NCBI GenBank assembly: GCA_943370145.1
Contig: CALRPY020000029.1
Coordinates: 1-54,871, forward strand
DNA: 54,871 bases
Reading direction: 5' to 3'
Source of the DNA: Ga0077536 sp943370145
GTDB lineage: Bacteria; Pseudomonadota; Gammaproteobacteria; Ga0077536
Under the pieces are notes generated by a model. The model saw only the letters and a program-made list of their open reading frames with translations. It did not search any database and had not been told where the DNA came from. Positions 1 to 7,921 of the stretch are shown in pieces (the first letter of the stretch is position 1; every line of letters begins with the position of its first letter). Made by a program: the position numbers and the translations under genes.

Positions 1-2
1 CC

Positions 3-500
3 TGCGCCGCGCTGGTCTGCGCGCTGTGCGGCTGTGCCGCCCCGGCAACCACGCCGTATCGTCCCGCGCTGGACGCGAACGACCAGGGCTACCAGGAGCA
101 GCGTATCGAGGCCAACCGGTTCCGCGTCAGCTTCACCGGCAACAGCGTCACGAGCCGCGAGGCGGTGGAGAATTTCATGCTCCTGCGCACCGCGGAGCTG
201 ACGCTGAACCAGGGTTACGACTACTTCGTGCTCGACAACCAGGACACCGAATCGCAGACCTATTACCTGCAGAGCATGTCCGAGTACGGCCCGCTCGATC
301 CCTTCTACGGCTGCGTATGGCCGCGCAGCGGCTTCGCGGTGTCGACGACGACCCCGATCACGAACTACAAGGCGCAGGCCTACGTCGTGATGTTCAGGGG
401 CGAGAAACCGCCGACCGAGATGAAGGCCTTCGATGCCCGCGACGTGCAGGCGAGCCTCGCGCCGCTGGTCAAAGCCCCGCCGGGCGCCACGCCCCCCTGA
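3..500 (+). CDS. CC0125/CC1285-type lipoprotein, 5' end missing
   Basis: The open frame enters from the left edge, so the true start lies outside the window. The first visible residues are a hydrophobic stretch ending in a lipobox (L-C-G-C, near residue 10), followed by a mature part beginning AAPATTPYRPA. This gives the layout of a lipoprotein signal peptide with acylated cysteine. The mature portion (GY-E-RIE-NR-RVSF-GNS-TSRE, then an AELT-NQGYDYF block) matches what I recall of the CC0125/CC1285 family of proteobacterial lipoproteins, whose function is unknown. It ends shortly before the nitroreductase gene. Signal and lipobox are seen directly; family naming is from memory of the motif pattern and is fairly secure. 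Confidence 0.75.
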   Translation, partial: CAALVCALCGCAAPATTPYRPALDANDQGYQEQRIEANRFRVSFTGNSVTSREAVENFMLLRTAELTLNQGYDYFVLDNQDTESQTYYLQSMSEYGPLDPFYGCVWPRSGFAVSTTTPITNYKAQAYVVMFRGEKPPTEMKAFDARDVQASLAPLVKAPPGATPP

Positions 501-584
501 CGCGAAGCGCGACGGGTGACGGCGCTCGTCGAAGCCGGCACACTCGTCGAATCGTCAATTGTCAGGCCACCACGGGGAGGGTGC

Positions 585-1220
585 ATGGATTTCAACGAGG
601 TCGTCCGTTCTACCGGAACCTGCCGCTACTACAAGCCCGACCCAGTGCCGACAGAGGTTCTGTCGCACGTGCTCGATGCCGCACGCTGGGCGCCGTCGGG
701 TGGCAACCGCCAACCGCTGCGTTTCATCGTCGTGCGCGAACAGGCGAAGAAGCAGGCGCTGCAGGACCTGTACCTCCCGATCTGGGATGACTACATCGCC
801 GGCATCCGCCAGGGCAGTGTGCGGCTGGGCGCGAAGCCCGGGCTCGTCGACCACGCCGATCATTTCGCGCGGCACATGGCCGACATTCCCGTGCTGTTGC
901 TGGTGCTGGCGCGTCTCGCCGACGTCCACCCGACCGACCATCAACTGGGTCGACTCAGTATCGTCGGGGGCGCGTCGGTGTACCCCGCAGTGCAGAACAT
1001 CCTGCTGGCGGCCCGCGATGCAGGGCTCGGCACCGCCTTGACGACGCTGCACTGTGCGGTCGAACCAACGCTGAAGACGCTGTTCGCGATCCCCGACGAC
1101 ATTTCCGTCGCGGCCATGGTGAGCCTCGGCTGGCCGGCACAGCCCTTCCCTTCGAAGCTGACCCGGCGGCCGCTGACAGAGATGGTGTTCGCCGACAGTT
1201 ACGGCGTGCCGCTGGCCTGA
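585..1220 (+). CDS. nitroreductase family protein
   Basis: A 211-residue FMN-dependent nitroreductase-fold protein. The N-terminus has the family hallmark of an arginine-rich loop (RSTGTCRYY, near residue 8), then a helix ending in ARWAPSGGNRQP (about residues 33-45), which binds the FMN phosphate. The C-terminal part has the GLGTAL-type segment and a GWPAQP loop near the end. The ATG at 585 was chosen because a GGGGAGGG ribosome site lies just upstream and the family starts here; the frame is open further upstream without family similarity. Members reduce nitroaromatics, quinones or flavin-linked substrates with NAD(P)H, and the substrate cannot be told from sequence. The upstream neighbour is a lipoprotein gene with no evident link. 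Confidence 0.85.
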   Translation: MDFNEVVRSTGTCRYYKPDPVPTEVLSHVLDAARWAPSGGNRQPLRFIVVREQAKKQALQDLYLPIWDDYIAGIRQGSVRLGAKPGLVDHADHFARHMADIPVLLLVLARLADVHPTDHQLGRLSIVGGASVYPAVQNILLAARDAGLGTALTTLHCAVEPTLKTLFAIPDDISVAAMVSLGWPAQPFPSKLTRRPLTEMVFADSYGVPLA

Positions 1221-1230
1221 AGCGGTCGCT

Positions 1231-1635
1231 TCAGCGCCCCGGCTCGCGCCCCGGGTACTGCGGAAGCTCGTCGTCGATGCGGTACCAGGGCGCCTGGTCG
1301 GCGACGAAGATGTGGGCGACCGGCACGAGCGTGTGCCCATCGTCGAGCGCGCCGGCCCTCACGCGCAGGGCATCGCCGCCGTCGACTTCGCTGTACAGCG
1401 GTGAACCGCAGCGGCTGCAGAACCAGCGGGCCTTGTTGGGCGTCGCTCGATAGCTGTGCATGTGTTCGGCGCCCGTCAGCAGCGTGAAGGCAGTCCTCGG
1501 CACCGGCACGCTGGATGCGAAGGCGGTGCCCTGTGCCTTGCGGCACTGGCTGCAGTGGCAGAAATAGACCGCGCGCGGCGCCGGATCGATGCTGAACCTG
1601 ACCGCGCCGCAGAGGCAGCCGCCCTTGACGGCCAC
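1231..1635 (-). CDS. GFA family (glutathione-dependent formaldehyde-activating-like) protein
   Basis: A 134-residue zinc protein of the GFA/CENP-V fold. The cysteine pattern is complete: GGCLCGAVRF near the N-terminus, CHCSQCRKAQG about 25 residues later and FCSRCGSPLY further on. This gives the structural and catalytic zinc sites known for Gfa. The GTG at 1635 is taken as start because it begins one base after the TGA of the upstream methyltransferase on the same strand and the family match begins there, suggesting coupled translation. The frame is open further upstream inside the methyltransferase gene. Many GFA-domain proteins do not act on S-hydroxymethylglutathione, so the substrate is open. 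Confidence 0.85.
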   Translation of the reverse strand: MAVKGGCLCGAVRFSIDPAPRAVYFCHCSQCRKAQGTAFASSVPVPRTAFTLLTGAEHMHSYRATPNKARWFCSRCGSPLYSEVDGGDALRVRAGALDDGHTLVPVAHIFVADQAPWYRIDDELPQYPGREPGR

Positions 1636-1636
1636 G

Positions 1637-2383
1637 TCAGGCAGGCCTGCGTGCCGCGAAACGCAGGCGCACGTAGTCGAGCTGCCAGGCACCGTCCACG
1701 AACAGCGCCGGTCGCAAGCGCTCGGTAACCCGCGCAATCAGCGGTGCGCGCGCGTCCGGCGGCGCCGCATCGAGGAAGGTCTGCGCCATCAGTTCGAGCC
1801 AGTCCGCGAGTTCACGCTCGAAGCGCGTGGGCCGCGCGAACACCTCGAGCGCGCGCACGTCGAAACCGCCTGCAGTCAGCTGCTCGCGGAAACCCGCTGC
1901 GGCGGGGAAGGTCCAGGGGTTGTGCCGCGACGCGTCGATACCGAGGACGGCCAGTTCCTCGTCCAGCGCCTCGACGATGCGGCCGACATTCCCCGCCGCG
2001 CCGAATTCGCCGACGAAGCGTCCGTGCGGCCGCAACGCGCGCCAGACGCCGGCGATGACCAGATCCTGGCTTGGCATCCAGTGCAGGGCGGCGTTCGTGA
2101 ACACGGCGTCGAATTCACGCTCGAAATCCAGGCGCTGTCCGTCGACCACGCGCGCGTCGAGACCTCGCGCCCGCGCGGCCTCGACCTGCGCCGGGCTGCT
2201 GTCGATACCGACGACCCTGCAGTCACGCGCGGCGATTTCCGCCGTAAGCGTGCCGTTGCCGCAGCCGAGGTCCAGGATGCGCTCGCCCGCGCGCGGCGCG
2301 AGCAGGTCGAGGAGTGGCGACCCGAGCGCCGGTACGAAGGCCGCGACGCTGGCGTAGCGGACGGGATCCCAAGTCTGCGTCAT
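1637..2383 (-). CDS. class I SAM-dependent methyltransferase
   Basis: A 248-residue methyltransferase. Motif I (ILDLGCGNGTL, about residues 36-46) binds SAM; the acidic end of strand 2 (VVGIDSS) and the DAVFTNAALHWM segment (motif IV region) follow. This resembles trans-aconitate methyltransferase-like, type 11 enzymes acting on small molecules; the substrate is unknown. The ATG at 2383 opens at the family N-terminus (MTQTWDPVRYAS). A TATAAT hexamer sits 7 bases upstream, so the transcript may start on the ATG itself. The gene is divergent from the AcuI-like oxidoreductase and followed after one base by the GFA-type gene, with which it probably forms an operon. Confidence 0.85.
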   Translation of the reverse strand: MTQTWDPVRYASVAAFVPALGSPLLDLLAPRAGERILDLGCGNGTLTAEIAARDCRVVGIDSSPAQVEAARARGLDARVVDGQRLDFEREFDAVFTNAALHWMPSQDLVIAGVWRALRPHGRFVGEFGAAGNVGRIVEALDEELAVLGIDASRHNPWTFPAAAGFREQLTAGGFDVRALEVFARPTRFERELADWLELMAQTFLDAAPPDARAPLIARVTERLRPALFVDGAWQLDYVRLRFAARRPA

Positions 2384-2389
2384 GACGCG

Positions 2390-2395
2390 ATTATA
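2390..2395 (-). promoter_or_regulatory. predicted -10 box of a leaderless methyltransferase transcript
   Basis: On the minus strand the hexamer is a perfect TATAAT. Counting the last T as -7 places +1 on the A of the ATG at 2383, so the mRNA would have no 5' leader. No good -35 hexamer is seen at 17 bases. No Shine-Dalgarno sequence could lie on a leaderless message. Confidence 0.4.
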
Positions 2396-2418
2396 GGGGT
2401 CGGCTCGGGCCATCGATA

Positions 2419-2440
2419 CCGTACAATACGGCGCGTACGG
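2419..2440. promoter_or_regulatory. inverted repeat CCGTAC-N10-GTACGG in the divergent promoter region
   Basis: A perfect 6-base inverted repeat spans a TACAAT hexamer (2422-2427) that could be the -10 box of the plus-strand oxidoreductase gene. A smaller nested repeat, CCGT-N5-ACGG, occupies 2419-2431. It has the look of an operator for a dimeric regulator; no regulator gene is adjacent. Confidence 0.3.
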
Positions 2441-2470
2441 ATCATCATTCGCAAGCGAGGAGGAGTAAGC

Positions 2471-3463
2471 GTGAGCACGCAAATCAAGGCAATCGTTGCC
2501 GAAGAGATTGACGGCAAAATCAGGGGCAGCCTGAAAACACTGGACGTCAGCGACCTGCCCGACAACGACGTGCTGGTCGACGTGGCTTACTCCACGGTCA
2601 ACTACAAGGATGGCCTGGCGGTCTCCGGCGCCGGCCGCATCTGCCGCTCGACGCCGATGGTGTGCGGCATCGACCTCGCCGGCACCGTGGCCGAATCCCG
2701 CGATCCGGCGTGGAAGGCGGGCGACCGCGTGCTCGTGAACGGCTATGGCCTGTCCGAGGACCAGTGGGGCGGCTATGCGCAGAAGCAGCGCGTGAAGGGC
2801 GGATTCCTCGTGCGTGTGCCCGAGGTCTTCGGCCTCGACGAAGCGATGGCGATCGGAACCGCAGGCTACACGGCGATGCTGTGCGTCAATGCGATTCGTG
2901 ACCACGGCATCACGCCGGCCCACGGCCCGGTGCTCGTGTCGGGCGCTGCCGGCGGTGTCGGCTCGGTCGCGATCATGCTGCTCGCCAAACTCGGTTTCGA
3001 GGTCGCGGCAATCACCGGCCGGGCCGAGCTCGCCGATTACCTGAAGGGCCTGGGCGCCAGTGAAGTGCTGGACCGCGCGGAGTTCGCGCGCGATGCGAAG
3101 CCGCTCGAGAAGGAACGCTGGGCGGCCGGCGTGGACAGCGTGGGGGCGACGACGCTCGCGACCATGATTGCGCAGACGAAATACGAAGGCCTCGTCGCCG
3201 CCTGCGGCCTTGCCGGCGGTGTGGCGCTGCCGTCGACGGTGATGCCTTTCATCCTTCGCGGAGTGACGCTGCGCGGTATCGACTCCGTGCAGGCCGCGAT
3301 GCCGCGTCGTGTCCGGGCATGGGCCGATCTTGCGGCACTGATCGACCGCGACAAGCTGCGCCTGGCGACGAGCCGTGAGCCGCTGGAGCGGGTGCCGGCG
3401 TTGGCCAAGGACATCCTGGCGGGCAAGGTCCAGGGCCGCGTCGTCATCGACGTCAACGCCTGA
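2471..3463 (+). CDS. acuI: MDR-family NADPH oxidoreductase, acrylyl-CoA reductase AcuI/YhdH-like
   Basis: A 330-residue medium-chain dehydrogenase/reductase of the YhdH/YhfP/AcuI group. The N-terminal catalytic domain shows NYKDGLAVSG and CGIDLAGTV; the Rossmann part carries the NADPH loop SGAAGGVGSVA (about residues 157-167). No zinc ligands of classical alcohol dehydrogenases are present, as expected for quinone-reductase-like members. AcuI reduces acryloyl-CoA to propionyl-CoA, and this activity is inferred from family. The GTG start at 2471 follows a strong GAGGAGGAG site. The gene is divergent from the methyltransferase and convergent with the HugZ-like gene of the neighbouring acyl-CoA locus. 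Confidence 0.82.
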   Translation: MSTQIKAIVAEEIDGKIRGSLKTLDVSDLPDNDVLVDVAYSTVNYKDGLAVSGAGRICRSTPMVCGIDLAGTVAESRDPAWKAGDRVLVNGYGLSEDQWGGYAQKQRVKGGFLVRVPEVFGLDEAMAIGTAGYTAMLCVNAIRDHGITPAHGPVLVSGAAGGVGSVAIMLLAKLGFEVAAITGRAELADYLKGLGASEVLDRAEFARDAKPLEKERWAAGVDSVGATTLATMIAQTKYEGLVAACGLAGGVALPSTVMPFILRGVTLRGIDSVQAAMPRRVRAWADLAALIDRDKLRLATSREPLERVPALAKDILAGKVQGRVVIDVNA

Positions 3464-3472
3464 GGTGGCCCC

Positions 3473-3499
3473 GGGGCGGTCGCGCAAGGCGGCCGCCCC
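3473..3499. terminator. GC-rich hairpin between convergent genes
   Basis: GGGGCGG (3473-3479) pairs with CCGCCCC (3493-3499) between the ends of the oxidoreductase and the HugZ-like gene. The tail on plus is only CGCTTTC, so it is at best a weak intrinsic terminator. Confidence 0.45.
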
Positions 3500-3505
3500 G
3501 CGCTT

Positions 3506-4234
3506 TCACGCCGATGGTCGGCCCGCGCGCGCCAACGCCACCAGGGCCGAACGCACTTCCAGCGCTGATTTCACCGGCGCCGCGAATTCGACGCGATGAA
3601 TCCGCTGGCCATTCCTCACGTGGATGCCCTCGGCGTCGACGCCGGCCAGCGCCGGTTCACTCGCCTGCGCGGCTGCATCGCCGATCAGCGGCCGCAGGTA
3701 GTCCCGCATAGCCGCGACATGATCGGCGTTCATGTGCTCGACCATCGACGACTCATCGGATTCGGTGAACGGGTTCGGCGCGCACAGTGCTTGCGGCTCC
3801 AGCCAGTGAATGGCCCCGAATCCACCGATGAAGCGGATGCGCCTGAGTGCGAGGCGCCAGAATTCGAAGCTGTGGGTCAGGTGGTAGCCCGCCGCCTCGG
3901 GAAAGCAGCGGTAATAACGCGCGGCCGCGTCGGCGGCGTCCGCTTCGATCCGTGTCGCATCGGCCAGCAGGGTGAGCCGACCGTTCGACTGCAGGTCATC
4001 GGCGCCGCGGTCGAAGACCGTCAGCGACACCCGCGGATCGGCAACCGCGTTCTTGCGATGCTGCGCGATGTCGGCGATCAGGATCACGGGCTGGCCCGTG
4101 CGGTCGAGACAGAAAGGCACGACCGAGCCGAAAGGATAGCCGGGCACGGCGACCGAAATTGTCGCCAGCACGCCGTCGTAGCAGCGGAGCAGGAGGCGCC
4201 GCGCCTCACGCGCGGCGGATTCGGCTTGCGTCAT
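3506..4234 (-). CDS. HugZ-like haem/pyridoxamine-phosphate-oxidase-fold protein
   Basis: A 242-residue protein with an N-terminal split-barrel flavin-binding-like domain (about residues 1-145; GYPFGSVVPFCLD, ISLT-type strands, AQHRKN) and a C-terminal DUF2470-type domain. That domain includes EHMNADHVAAMRDY (about residues 167-180), the region that supplies haem contacts in HugZ. HugZ proteins bind and degrade haem; related proteins only bind it. The gene starts 18 bases after the carboxylase alpha gene and is probably its last co-transcribed member, which is unusual company for a haem enzyme. Domain layout is clear; whether it has haem oxygenase activity is not. Confidence 0.8.
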   Translation of the reverse strand: MTQAESAAREARRLLLRCYDGVLATISVAVPGYPFGSVVPFCLDRTGQPVILIADIAQHRKNAVADPRVSLTVFDRGADDLQSNGRLTLLADATRIEADAADAAARYYRCFPEAAGYHLTHSFEFWRLALRRIRFIGGFGAIHWLEPQALCAPNPFTESDESSMVEHMNADHVAAMRDYLRPLIGDAAAQASEPALAGVDAEGIHVRNGQRIHRVEFAAPVKSALEVRSALVALARAGRPSA

Positions 4235-4252
4235 CGTTGAATATCCGGCGGC

Positions 4253-6238
4253 TCAGGCCGCCGGCTCCAGCTTGATCAACTCGGCACCCTCGTGCGTGAC
4301 CTGTTCACCCTTCGCGTAGCGCACTTCGGTGACGACGCCGTCGAAGGGTGCAACGATGGTGTGCTCGATCTTCATCGCCTCGAGCATCATCAGCGGCGCG
4401 CCCCGCGCGACGCGATCGCCGGCCGCGACCATCACCGCGGTAATCGCGCCCGGCATCGGCGCCGTGAGGCTGCCGGCTGCCGCGGCATCCTCCTCCGCCG
4501 CGTGCAGCGGGTCGAAGACCACGAACTGCCGGTAGCGGCCGTCGTGCAGGACATGAATCCCGGCGGGATCGCTGAATACCGTGGCGCGGATGTGTTCGCC
4601 GTCCACCACCATCGCGAACTGGCCGTCACGCCAGGCGTGCCGGGTGATCGCGTACTCGTGGTCGAAGGCCACGATGCGCAGCGCGGTGCGCGCCTTCGTC
4701 AGCACGAGCGTGTAATCCTCAGCGTCTGCGCGAAGGATCAGGGTCTCGCTGAAATCGTGGTTCAGCCGGAAGCAGTCGCGCGTTGCCCAGGGTGATGCGC
4801 CGGCGCCCGCGGCGGCCGAGTCCCTGGCGGACAGCACGGCGCAGGCCGCGAACAGCACTTCATAAGGCGCCGGCGGCGGGGACGGCGCATTCAGCGCTTC
4901 ACGGTGGTCTTCGACAAAATGGGTGCTGAAACCGCCCGCGATGTAGGCCGGATGGGTGACCAGTCGCTGCAGGTAATCGACGTTGGTGGTCACGCCGGTC
5001 AGCGCGGTCTCGCCCAGCGCCGCAGCCATGCGCTGCAGCGCGGCTTCGCGATCGGCGCCGAAGGTGATCAGCTTCGCGAACATCGCATCATAAAACGGTG
5101 TGATGCTGTCACCGCTCTCGACCCCGGCATCCACGCGCACGTCTGCCGCCGGGCGCGGCAGGTGCGCATGCCAGATGCGGCCAACCGAGGGCCTGAAATC
5201 CTGGGCGGGATCTTCCGCATACAGGCGCACCTCGACGGCGTGTCCCTGCTGGCGGATGTCCTCCTGGCGCAGCGGCAAGGGCTCGCCGGCGGCAATCCGC
5301 AGCTGCCACTCCACGAGGTCGAGGCCGGTGATGATCTCGGTGACTGGATGCTCGACCTGCAGGCGCGTATTCATCTCGATGAAATAGACACCGCCGTGGC
5401 GATCGAGAACAAACTCGACGGTGCCGGCGCCGCTGTAATTGACCGCACGGGCTGCGGCGATCGAGCTCTCGTAGAGGGTCTCGCGCTGCCGCGCGCTCAG
5501 GGCGACCGCCGGCGCTTCCTCGATCACCTTCTGATGCCGACGCTGCAGCGAGCAGTCGCGCTCGAACAGGTGCACGACGTTGCCGAAGTTGTCACCGAAG
5601 ACCTGGACCTCGATGTGGCGCGGTCCCTCCACGTACTTCTCGATCATCACGCGCGGGTCGCCGAAGGCTGATTTGGCCTCGCGCTGCGCGGAAGCCAGGG
5701 CATCGTCGAATTCGCCGGGGGCGCGCACCACCCGCATGCCGCGGCCGCCACCGCCGGCGATGGCCTTGATCAGCACCGGCATCCCGATTGTTTCTGCCTG
5801 TTCGCGGAGGAACGCGGGCGACTGCTCGTCCCCGTAGTATCCGGGCACCAGCGGTACGCCGGATTTCGAAACCAGCGCCTTTGCCTCGCTTTTTGAACCC
5901 ATCACCCGAATCGCATCGACCGATGGCCCGATGAAGACGATGCCATGCTCGGCGCAGGCGGCCGCGAAGGCGGCATTTTCGGACAGGAATCCATAGCCCG
6001 GGTGGATGGCTTCGGCGCCACAGCGCTTCGCGGCCTCGATGAGGCGACCGATGTTGAGGTAGCTGTCGACCGCCGCCGCGCCGCCGATGTGCAGGGCCTG
6101 CTCGACCGATCTGACATGCAGGGCCTCGGCGTCGGCGTCGGAATAGACGGCCACGGGGAGGACCCCCATCCGGCGGGCGGTGCGGGCGATGCGACAGGCA
6201 ATCTCGCCCCGGTTCGCAATGAGAATTTTCTTGAACAT
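4253..6238 (-). CDS. liuD: acyl-CoA carboxylase biotin-containing alpha subunit (methylcrotonyl-CoA carboxylase type)
   Basis: A 661-residue biotin carboxylase/biotin carrier subunit. The N-terminal biotin carboxylase begins KKILIANRGEIACRI. The ATP-grasp glycine loop is IAGGGGRGM (about residue 165), and the catalytic segments EMNTRLQVEHPVTE and HAVEVRLYAEDP follow. The C-terminal carrier domain has the biotinylation motif LEAMKIEH with the acceptor lysine at about residue 623. Length and layout match MccA/LiuD, which with the beta subunit carboxylates 3-methylcrotonyl-CoA in leucine breakdown; the related geranyl-CoA carboxylase (Atu) cannot be excluded. It lies 11 bases after the beta gene in the same operon, under probable control of the adjacent MerR regulator. 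Confidence 0.9.
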   Translation of the reverse strand: MFKKILIANRGEIACRIARTARRMGVLPVAVYSDADAEALHVRSVEQALHIGGAAAVDSYLNIGRLIEAAKRCGAEAIHPGYGFLSENAAFAAACAEHGIVFIGPSVDAIRVMGSKSEAKALVSKSGVPLVPGYYGDEQSPAFLREQAETIGMPVLIKAIAGGGGRGMRVVRAPGEFDDALASAQREAKSAFGDPRVMIEKYVEGPRHIEVQVFGDNFGNVVHLFERDCSLQRRHQKVIEEAPAVALSARQRETLYESSIAAARAVNYSGAGTVEFVLDRHGGVYFIEMNTRLQVEHPVTEIITGLDLVEWQLRIAAGEPLPLRQEDIRQQGHAVEVRLYAEDPAQDFRPSVGRIWHAHLPRPAADVRVDAGVESGDSITPFYDAMFAKLITFGADREAALQRMAAALGETALTGVTTNVDYLQRLVTHPAYIAGGFSTHFVEDHREALNAPSPPPAPYEVLFAACAVLSARDSAAAGAGASPWATRDCFRLNHDFSETLILRADAEDYTLVLTKARTALRIVAFDHEYAITRHAWRDGQFAMVVDGEHIRATVFSDPAGIHVLHDGRYRQFVVFDPLHAAEEDAAAAGSLTAPMPGAITAVMVAAGDRVARGAPLMMLEAMKIEHTIVAPFDGVVTEVRYAKGEQVTHEGAELIKLEPAA

Positions 6239-6249
6239 GTGCCGAGTCC

Positions 6250-7857
6250 TTACATCCGGAAGACGCCAAACGGGGTGCGCTCGATCGGCGCGCTCTGCGC
6301 CGCGCTGAGCGCGAGGCCCAGCACGCGCCGCGTATCCATGGGGTCGATGATCCCGTCATCCCACAGTCGCGCGGTCGCGTAATAGGGATGTCCCTGTTCC
6401 TCGTACTGGGATCTGATCGGGTCCTTGAACGCGTTTTCGTCCTCGCTGGACCAGGCCTGGCCCTGGGCGTCGAAGTTGTCGCGCCGCACCTGGGCGAGCA
6501 CTGCGGCGGCCTGCTCACCACCCATCACGGAGATGCGCGCGTTCGGCCAGCTCCACAGGAAGCGCGGGCTGTAGGCCCGTCCGCACATGCCGTAGTTACC
6601 GGCGCCGAAGCTGCCGCCGATGATCACGGTGAATTTGGGAACCTTGGCCGACGCGACCGCAGTCACCAGTTTCGCGCCATCCTTGGCGATCCCGCCGGCT
6701 TCGTATTTGGAGCCAACCATGAAGCCGGTGATGTTCTGCAGGAAAAGCAGCGGGATGCCCCGCTGGCAGCACAGCTCGATGAAATGCGCGCCTTTCAGCG
6801 CGGACTCCGAGAAAAGGATGCCGTTGTTCGCGATGATCCCGATCGGGTAGCCGTGCAGGCGGGCGAAGCCCGTCACGAGTGTGGTGCCGTAGAGTTCCTT
6901 GAATTCGTCGAAGCGGCTGCCGTCGACGATACGGGCGATGACCTCGCGCACGTCGTAGGGCTTGCGCAGATCGGTGGGCACGATGCCGTACAGGTCGCTG
7001 GCCGGATAGGCCGGCTCATCGACCGGTTCCTGGCGCAATTCGCCCAGCTTGCGCCAGTTCAGGTTCGCGACGAGACGGCGCGCGATGGCCAGCGCGTGTG
7101 CGTCGTTGCGGGCGTAATGGTCGGTCACGCCGGAGCGCCGCGAATGGACGTCGGCGCCACCAAGGTCCTCGGCGCTGACGACTTCACCGGTCGCCGCCTT
7201 CACCAGCGGCGGACCGCCGAGGAAGATGGTGCCCTGGTTGCGGACGATGACGGACTCGTCCGACATTGCCGGCACATAGGCGCCGCCAGCGGTACAGGAC
7301 CCCATGACGACGGCAAGCTGCGGGATGCCCTGGCCCGACATCGTGGCCTGGTTGTAGAAGATGCGCCCGAAATGGTCGCGGTCCGGGAAGACCTCGTCCT
7401 GGCGCGGCAGGAAGGCGCCGCCGGAATCGACCAGGTAGAGGCAGGGCAGGCGGTTCTCGCGTGCGACCTCCTGCGCCCGCAGGTGCTTCTTCACGGTCAG
7501 TGGATAGTAGGTACCGCCCTTGACCGTCGCATCGTTGACGACCAGCACGCACTCGGTGCCGCTGACGGTGCCGATGCCCGTGATCACGCCGCCCGAGGGC
7601 ACCTCGTCGCCGTACATGCCGGTCGCGGCCAGCGGTGAAAACTCGAGGAATGGACTGCCGGGGTCAAGCAGCCGGTCGATGCGCTGGCGCGGGAGCAGCT
7701 TGCCCCGTTTCAGGTGTTTTTCACGCGCGACGGCGCCGCCGCCACTCAGGATCCCCGTGGTCTTGACGCGCAGGTCATCCACGAGTTCAGTCATCTGTCG
7801 AACGTTGCTCGAGAATTGCTCGGAACGCCGATCGACCTTCGATTGCAGTTGATTCAT
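6250..7857 (-). CDS. liuB: acyl-CoA carboxylase carboxyltransferase beta subunit (methylcrotonyl-CoA carboxylase type)
   Basis: A 535-residue carboxyltransferase, the usual MccB/LiuB length. Seen are ARGK-type start (KHLKRGKLLPRQRIDRLLDPGSPFLE), NDATVKGGTYYPLTVKKHLR, LVDSGGAFLPRQDEVFPDRDHFG, MGSCTAGGAYVPAMSDE and the C-terminal GGSFGAGNYGMCGRAY oxyanion segment. It transfers carboxybiotin carbon to the acyl-CoA. The ATG at 7857 (MNQLQSKVDRRS) fits the family start; the frame continues upstream through regulator boxes with no homology. Two operator-like palindromes lie between this start and the end of the MerR gene. The other liu genes (isovaleryl-CoA dehydrogenase, methylglutaconyl-CoA hydratase, HMG-CoA lyase) are not in this window. 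Confidence 0.9.
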   Translation of the reverse strand: MNQLQSKVDRRSEQFSSNVRQMTELVDDLRVKTTGILSGGGAVAREKHLKRGKLLPRQRIDRLLDPGSPFLEFSPLAATGMYGDEVPSGGVITGIGTVSGTECVLVVNDATVKGGTYYPLTVKKHLRAQEVARENRLPCLYLVDSGGAFLPRQDEVFPDRDHFGRIFYNQATMSGQGIPQLAVVMGSCTAGGAYVPAMSDESVIVRNQGTIFLGGPPLVKAATGEVVSAEDLGGADVHSRRSGVTDHYARNDAHALAIARRLVANLNWRKLGELRQEPVDEPAYPASDLYGIVPTDLRKPYDVREVIARIVDGSRFDEFKELYGTTLVTGFARLHGYPIGIIANNGILFSESALKGAHFIELCCQRGIPLLFLQNITGFMVGSKYEAGGIAKDGAKLVTAVASAKVPKFTVIIGGSFGAGNYGMCGRAYSPRFLWSWPNARISVMGGEQAAAVLAQVRRDNFDAQGQAWSSEDENAFKDPIRSQYEEQGHPYYATARLWDDGIIDPMDTRRVLGLALSAAQSAPIERTPFGVFRM

Positions 7858-7876
7858 CGGATTCTCGTACTGATGT

Positions 7877-7892
7877 TTGACGTTGACGTTCA
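7877..7892. promoter_or_regulatory. LiuR-type operator box, proximal to liuB
   Basis: Read on minus it is TGAACGTCAACGTCAA, an imperfect palindrome sharing the ACGT-N-AACGTCAA core with two other boxes around the regulator gene. It lies 19 bases upstream of the liuB start, placed to control that promoter. Confidence 0.5.
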
Positions 7893-7905
7893 GGGCAATA
7901 AATTT

Positions 7906-7921
7906 TTGACGTGAACGTAAG
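7906..7921. promoter_or_regulatory. LiuR-type operator box, distal to liuB
   Basis: Read on minus it is CTTACGTTCACGTCAA, imperfectly palindromic and matching the shared pattern TTnACGTnAACGTCAA. It begins directly after the stop codon of the MerR gene, 13 bases from the second box. An AT-rich stretch (AAAATTTATT on minus) lies between the boxes and may hold the -10 region. Confidence 0.55.
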
